Below, in pieces: positions 61,404-64,000 of a DNA stretch of 64,000 bases. The number at the start of each line of letters is the position of its first letter. Position 1 is the stretch's first letter. A program made the position numbers and the translations under genes. The notes beneath the pieces were generated by a model. It was given only the letters and a program-made list of their open reading frames with translations. It ran no database searches and was not told the DNA's origin. Source of the DNA: Virgisporangium aliadipatigenens (GTDB lineage Bacteria; Actinomycetota; Actinomycetes; Mycobacteriales; Micromonosporaceae); the NCBI RefSeq assembly GCF_016863615.1, contig NZ_BOPF01000002.1, positions 186,001 through 250,000 on the forward strand, written 5' to 3'.

Positions 61404-62321
61404 ATGGGTTCCCTGACCGTCGGCGACGTCGCCGGCCGGCTCGTCGCCTGGTGCGACCGCCTCATGCCGCCCGACGAGCGCCGCGACGCCCTGATCGCCA
61501 CCCTGCGCGCCGGCTTCGGCGGCGACGACCGCCCGGCGACCGCCGAACGCCTCGCCGAGGTCGAACGCCTCGCCTGGACCGTCTCCCGCCACGTGGCCCT
61601 CTTCCCCGACCCGCCCGCCACCGAGCCCCACCCGCCCGGCGATGAGCCCGACCCGGCCCGCACGGAAGCGGATCCGGCCGGCGAAGAGGCGCCCACCGCC
61701 GACGAACCCGCGTGGCCCCCGCCCGACCCGGACGACGTGCGGCGCCGCGCGGCGAACGTGACGCGGGTGGAACGCCTCCCCGACGGCACCGGCCTCCTGC
61801 GGATCGACGGCCTCGACGCGGTGGGCCTCGCGCAGCCCTACGTGGACGCCGCGTTCGGCCTGCTGCGCGGGGCCGGGCGCATCGTGCTGGACCTGCGCCG
61901 CAACGGCGGTGGCGACCCCGGCACCGTCGCGCTGATCGCCGGGTGGCTGCTCGGCGACGCCTCCGTCAAGCTCTCCGACGTGGTGTACCGCGACCGCGTG
62001 CGCCAGTGGTGGACCCCGGAGCGCCCGCCCGGAACGGCCCTGCGCCAGGACGTCGACGTGCTGGTCGGCCCGGGAACGTTCTCCTCGGGGGAGGCGCTCG
62101 CCTACCACCTGCGCAGCCGCGGGCGGGTCCGGGTGATCGGCGAGGCGACGCCCGGGGCCGCCGACCACGTGCTGCCGGTCCGGCTCGCGCCCACGGTGCT
62201 GGCCCACGTGCCGAACGCCCGCGTCGTCGACGCGGTCTCGGGCGGCAACTGGGAGGGCACGGGTGTGCCGCCCGACCTGCCGTGCCCGGCCGACGAGGCG
62301 CTGGACCGGGCGCTGGGCTGA
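61404..62321 (+). CDS. S41-family peptidase-like protein
   Basis: A 305-aa protein. The N-terminus is a helical domain and a Pro/Asp-rich linker (~80-112). The C-terminal S41 (tail-specific protease/IRBP-type) fold has IVLDLRRNGGGDPGTVALIAGWLL, LVGPGTFSSGEALAYHLRSR (likely nucleophile Ser in SSGE) and VIGEATPGAADHV. No signal peptide, unusual for S41 proteases, so it may act inside the cell. ATG 61404 is six bases after TACGGT. Confidence 0.85.
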   Translation: MGSLTVGDVAGRLVAWCDRLMPPDERRDALIATLRAGFGGDDRPATAERLAEVERLAWTVSRHVALFPDPPATEPHPPGDEPDPARTEADPAGEEAPTADEPAWPPPDPDDVRRRAANVTRVERLPDGTGLLRIDGLDAVGLAQPYVDAAFGLLRGAGRIVLDLRRNGGGDPGTVALIAGWLLGDASVKLSDVVYRDRVRQWWTPERPPGTALRQDVDVLVGPGTFSSGEALAYHLRSRGRVRVIGEATPGAADHVLPVRLAPTVLAHVPNARVVDAVSGGNWEGTGVPPDLPCPADEALDRALG

Positions 62322-62426
62322 CACGGCCGGGTCCGCTGTCACCGTGACGGCGGGCGTGCCGCGGCTCGCTCCCGGCCGGCGACGCCGACCTGGGGCGACG
62401 GCCGCGTGGTTGAGTACGGTGCTCGC

Positions 62427-63593
62427 GTGACGGACTACGGCGCCCTGTTCCACGCGTACGGCCCCGCCACGGACACGCCCGGACACCTGGCCGCCCTCGC
62501 CGGCGACGACCCGGCCGCGCACAGCGCGGCGTTGCGGCACCTGCGTTCGGCCGTGATCCACCAGGGCACGCCCTGGACCGCCACCCCGCCGGCCGCGCTC
62601 GAGATCGCCGCGCTGGTCGGCGATTCCCGGCTCGCCGGCCCGGACCGGGCGGACCTCCGCGCGACCCTGCTCGACTTCCTCGCCGCCGTCGCCGAGGCGG
62701 GCGAGGGCGGCGGCGACCTGGAGGCGATGGCCGCGCCGCCCGGGGTCGACATCGACGCGCTGCTGGCCGAGGCGGTGGAGTCCGACGACGAGGAGGCGAT
62801 CTGGGGCGACGAGGTGCTGGGCGGCGCGCTGTACGCCCGCGCCAAGCTCGGCTGTCGCGCGATCGTGCCGACCCTGCTGGCGACCGCCGTCTCCGCCCTC
62901 GCCGACCCCGAACCGGCCGTGCGGGCGGCCGCCGCGCACGCCGTGGGCGCCTGCGGCACGGCCGCGCCCGGCGACGTGCCCGTGCCGGCGGACGGTCCCG
63001 AGCGGAACGCCTGGCTGGGGGAGCGGCTCGACGCTCTCGCCGCGGCGGCGCGGGAGCCGCACGAGCGGGCCGCGCTCGTGCTCGCCGTCGGGGACCTCGG
63101 CCTGCGGCCGGCGCGGCATCTCGCCGACCCGCATCCCGGCGTGCGGGCCTGCGCGGCGCTCGCACCCGCGCTGGCCGGCGACCCGGCCGCCACCGCCGAG
63201 ATCCTGGCCGCGCTCGCCGATCCGGCGGCCACCGACCGTTGGTTCGACCGCCGGCTCCCGCAGGTGCGCACGCGGCTGCGTTTCTCGCTGGTCAATGCGG
63301 CGATCGCCCGGGTCGAGGAGACCGACCGGCTGCTCCCGGCGGCGGTGGCCGTCGCGCGGATCGCCACGCTGTTCACCGTGGACGCCGAGTGGGGGCCGCT
63401 GCTGCGGGCGTTCTTCGCGGACGGGCCGGCCGAGCCGTTCACGGCGGCGCAGCGGCGGTATCTGGGCGCGCTCGTGGACAACGCGGACCTGTGGAACCCG
63501 GGGTTCGGCAACGCCGGGCTGGTGTTCCGGCGCGCCGGGCTGCCGTACGACCGGGAGGCGTGCCGGGCACTGGTGCACGGGGCCGGCCGGTAG
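62427..63593 (+). CDS. HEAT-like repeat protein
   Basis: A 388-aa alanine-rich helical repeat protein: ALFHAYGPATDTPGHLAAL..ALRHLRSAVIHQGTPWTATPPAALEIAAL, PEPAVRAAAAHAVGACG and HPGVRACAALAPALAGD are HEAT-type helices. Probably a protein-binding scaffold. GTG 62427 is six bases after TACGGT. It is a paralogue of the next gene, sharing HAYGP-like and HQG motifs. Confidence 0.8.
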   Translation: MTDYGALFHAYGPATDTPGHLAALAGDDPAAHSAALRHLRSAVIHQGTPWTATPPAALEIAALVGDSRLAGPDRADLRATLLDFLAAVAEAGEGGGDLEAMAAPPGVDIDALLAEAVESDDEEAIWGDEVLGGALYARAKLGCRAIVPTLLATAVSALADPEPAVRAAAAHAVGACGTAAPGDVPVPADGPERNAWLGERLDALAAAAREPHERAALVLAVGDLGLRPARHLADPHPGVRACAALAPALAGDPAATAEILAALADPAATDRWFDRRLPQVRTRLRFSLVNAAIARVEETDRLLPAAVAVARIATLFTVDAEWGPLLRAFFADGPAEPFTAAQRRYLGALVDNADLWNPGFGNAGLVFRRAGLPYDREACRALVHGAGR

Positions 63594-63603
63594 GATCCCG
63601 CGG

Positions 63604-64000
63604 GTGGTTCTGGCGGGGCTCGACGATGTCGACTGGGCGGCGTTCGACGGGGCCTACGGTCCCTGCACGGAGGCGCCCGACATCCTGCGGGCCGTCGCGT
63701 CACCGGATCCGGAGACCGCGGACGAGGGGCGCTTCGAGATCGGTTCCAGCTTCTGGCACCAGGGCACCGTCTACCCGGTGACGCCGGAGGTGGTGCCGTT
63801 CCTGGTGGAGCTGGCCGCGACGCCGGGTGTGCACCAGCGGGACCATCTGTTGTGCACCCTGGGCGGGCTGTGCGACCCGGATCAGGTCGACGGCGCGCAG
63901 CGGGACGCGGTGCGGGCGGCCGTGGCCGTCCACAGTGGACCGTTCGTCGAGCTGCTCGCCGACCCGGACCCGCGGGTGCGTGCCGCCGCGGCCTACGCGC
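63604..64000 (+). CDS. HEAT-like repeat protein, cut by window end
   Basis: Open frame running off the right edge. The start AFDGAYGPCTEAPDILRAVASPDPETADEGRFEIGSSFWHQGTVYPVTPEVVPFLVELA parallels the upstream HEAT-like protein, and LLADPDPRVRAAAAYA is a HEAT helix. GTG 63604 is seven bases after TAGGAT. Contains one GTCCACAGTGGAC palindrome (63928-63940) inside the coding sequence. Confidence 0.75.
   Translation, partial: MVLAGLDDVDWAAFDGAYGPCTEAPDILRAVASPDPETADEGRFEIGSSFWHQGTVYPVTPEVVPFLVELAATPGVHQRDHLLCTLGGLCDPDQVDGAQRDAVRAAVAVHSGPFVELLADPDPRVRAAAAYA

Noticed and set aside
1-64000. tRNA, rRNA, CRISPR arrays, prophage or intact insertion sequences
   Set aside because: No tRNA-like T-loop patterns, no regularly spaced repeats, and no integrase, transposase or phage proteins were seen. 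tRNAscan and Rfam scans would confirm.

Overview
High-GC actinobacterial chromosome segment. The base composition, GTG starts, dense two-component and LuxR/SARP regulators, a mycothiol-type DinB enzyme, DUF4360 secreted proteins and a GH10-CBM2 xylanase suggest a soil actinomycete, perhaps of the Micromonosporaceae. The family assignment is inference. I saw no rRNA, tRNA, CRISPR array, prophage or intact insertion sequence. Many genes appear leaderless: a TANNNT-like -10 box sits 6-7 bases before the start codon, and I used this to choose several starts.

Layout. 1-5.3 kb: a small unknown gene and two divergent LuxR-type regulators, one with an ATPase domain. 5.3-8.9 kb: a translationally coupled pair, a DyP-type peroxidase and a 720-residue unknown partner. 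8.9-12.0 kb: a frameshifted membrane-protein gene, a palindromic element, and a NarL-type histidine kinase/regulator pair with a possible 58-codon leader ORF. 12.0-18.7 kb: a secretome block with two divergent DUF4360 proteins and two tandem paralogous secreted proteins, each built of seven four-cysteine repeats. 18.9-22.4 kb: a secreted alpha/beta hydrolase divergent from a TetR gene coupled to a BNR-type protein. 22.4-26.3 kb: AlkD-like repair protein, methyltransferase remnant, phosphotransferase, 6-phosphogluconate dehydrogenase and a DUF2203-like gene.

26.3-35.2 kb: a small secreted protein, a SARP regulator with a predicted membrane segment and coupled membrane partner, an S66 carboxypeptidase, an amidohydrolase divergent from TetR and a DinB-like enzyme, and a secreted M1-type peptidase. 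35.2-37.8 kb: OmpR regulator, kinase and GerMN-like lipoprotein operon. 37.8-43.2 kb: MarR and glutathione peroxidase, a solitary TOPRIM protein, an ABC transporter and a second NarL-type two-component system followed by a Gly-rich lipoprotein. 43.3-50.8 kb: a collapsed methyltransferase, hydrolase, WYL regulator, MFS exporter, LysR regulator, aldo/keto reductase and SDR.

50.8-64 kb: MarR, PucR-like regulator, TerC-family protein, a third NarL-type system, DedA protein, GH10 xylanase, MOSC protein, an epimerase-like protein with MarR, an S41-like protease and two tandem HEAT-like paralogues, the last cut by the window end.

Functional reading: mostly environmental sensing with a secreted and cell-envelope protein complement and redox enzymes. 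The least explained parts are the four-cysteine repeat proteins, the DyP partner, the membrane-tethered SARP pair, and two kinds of small dispersed palindrome.
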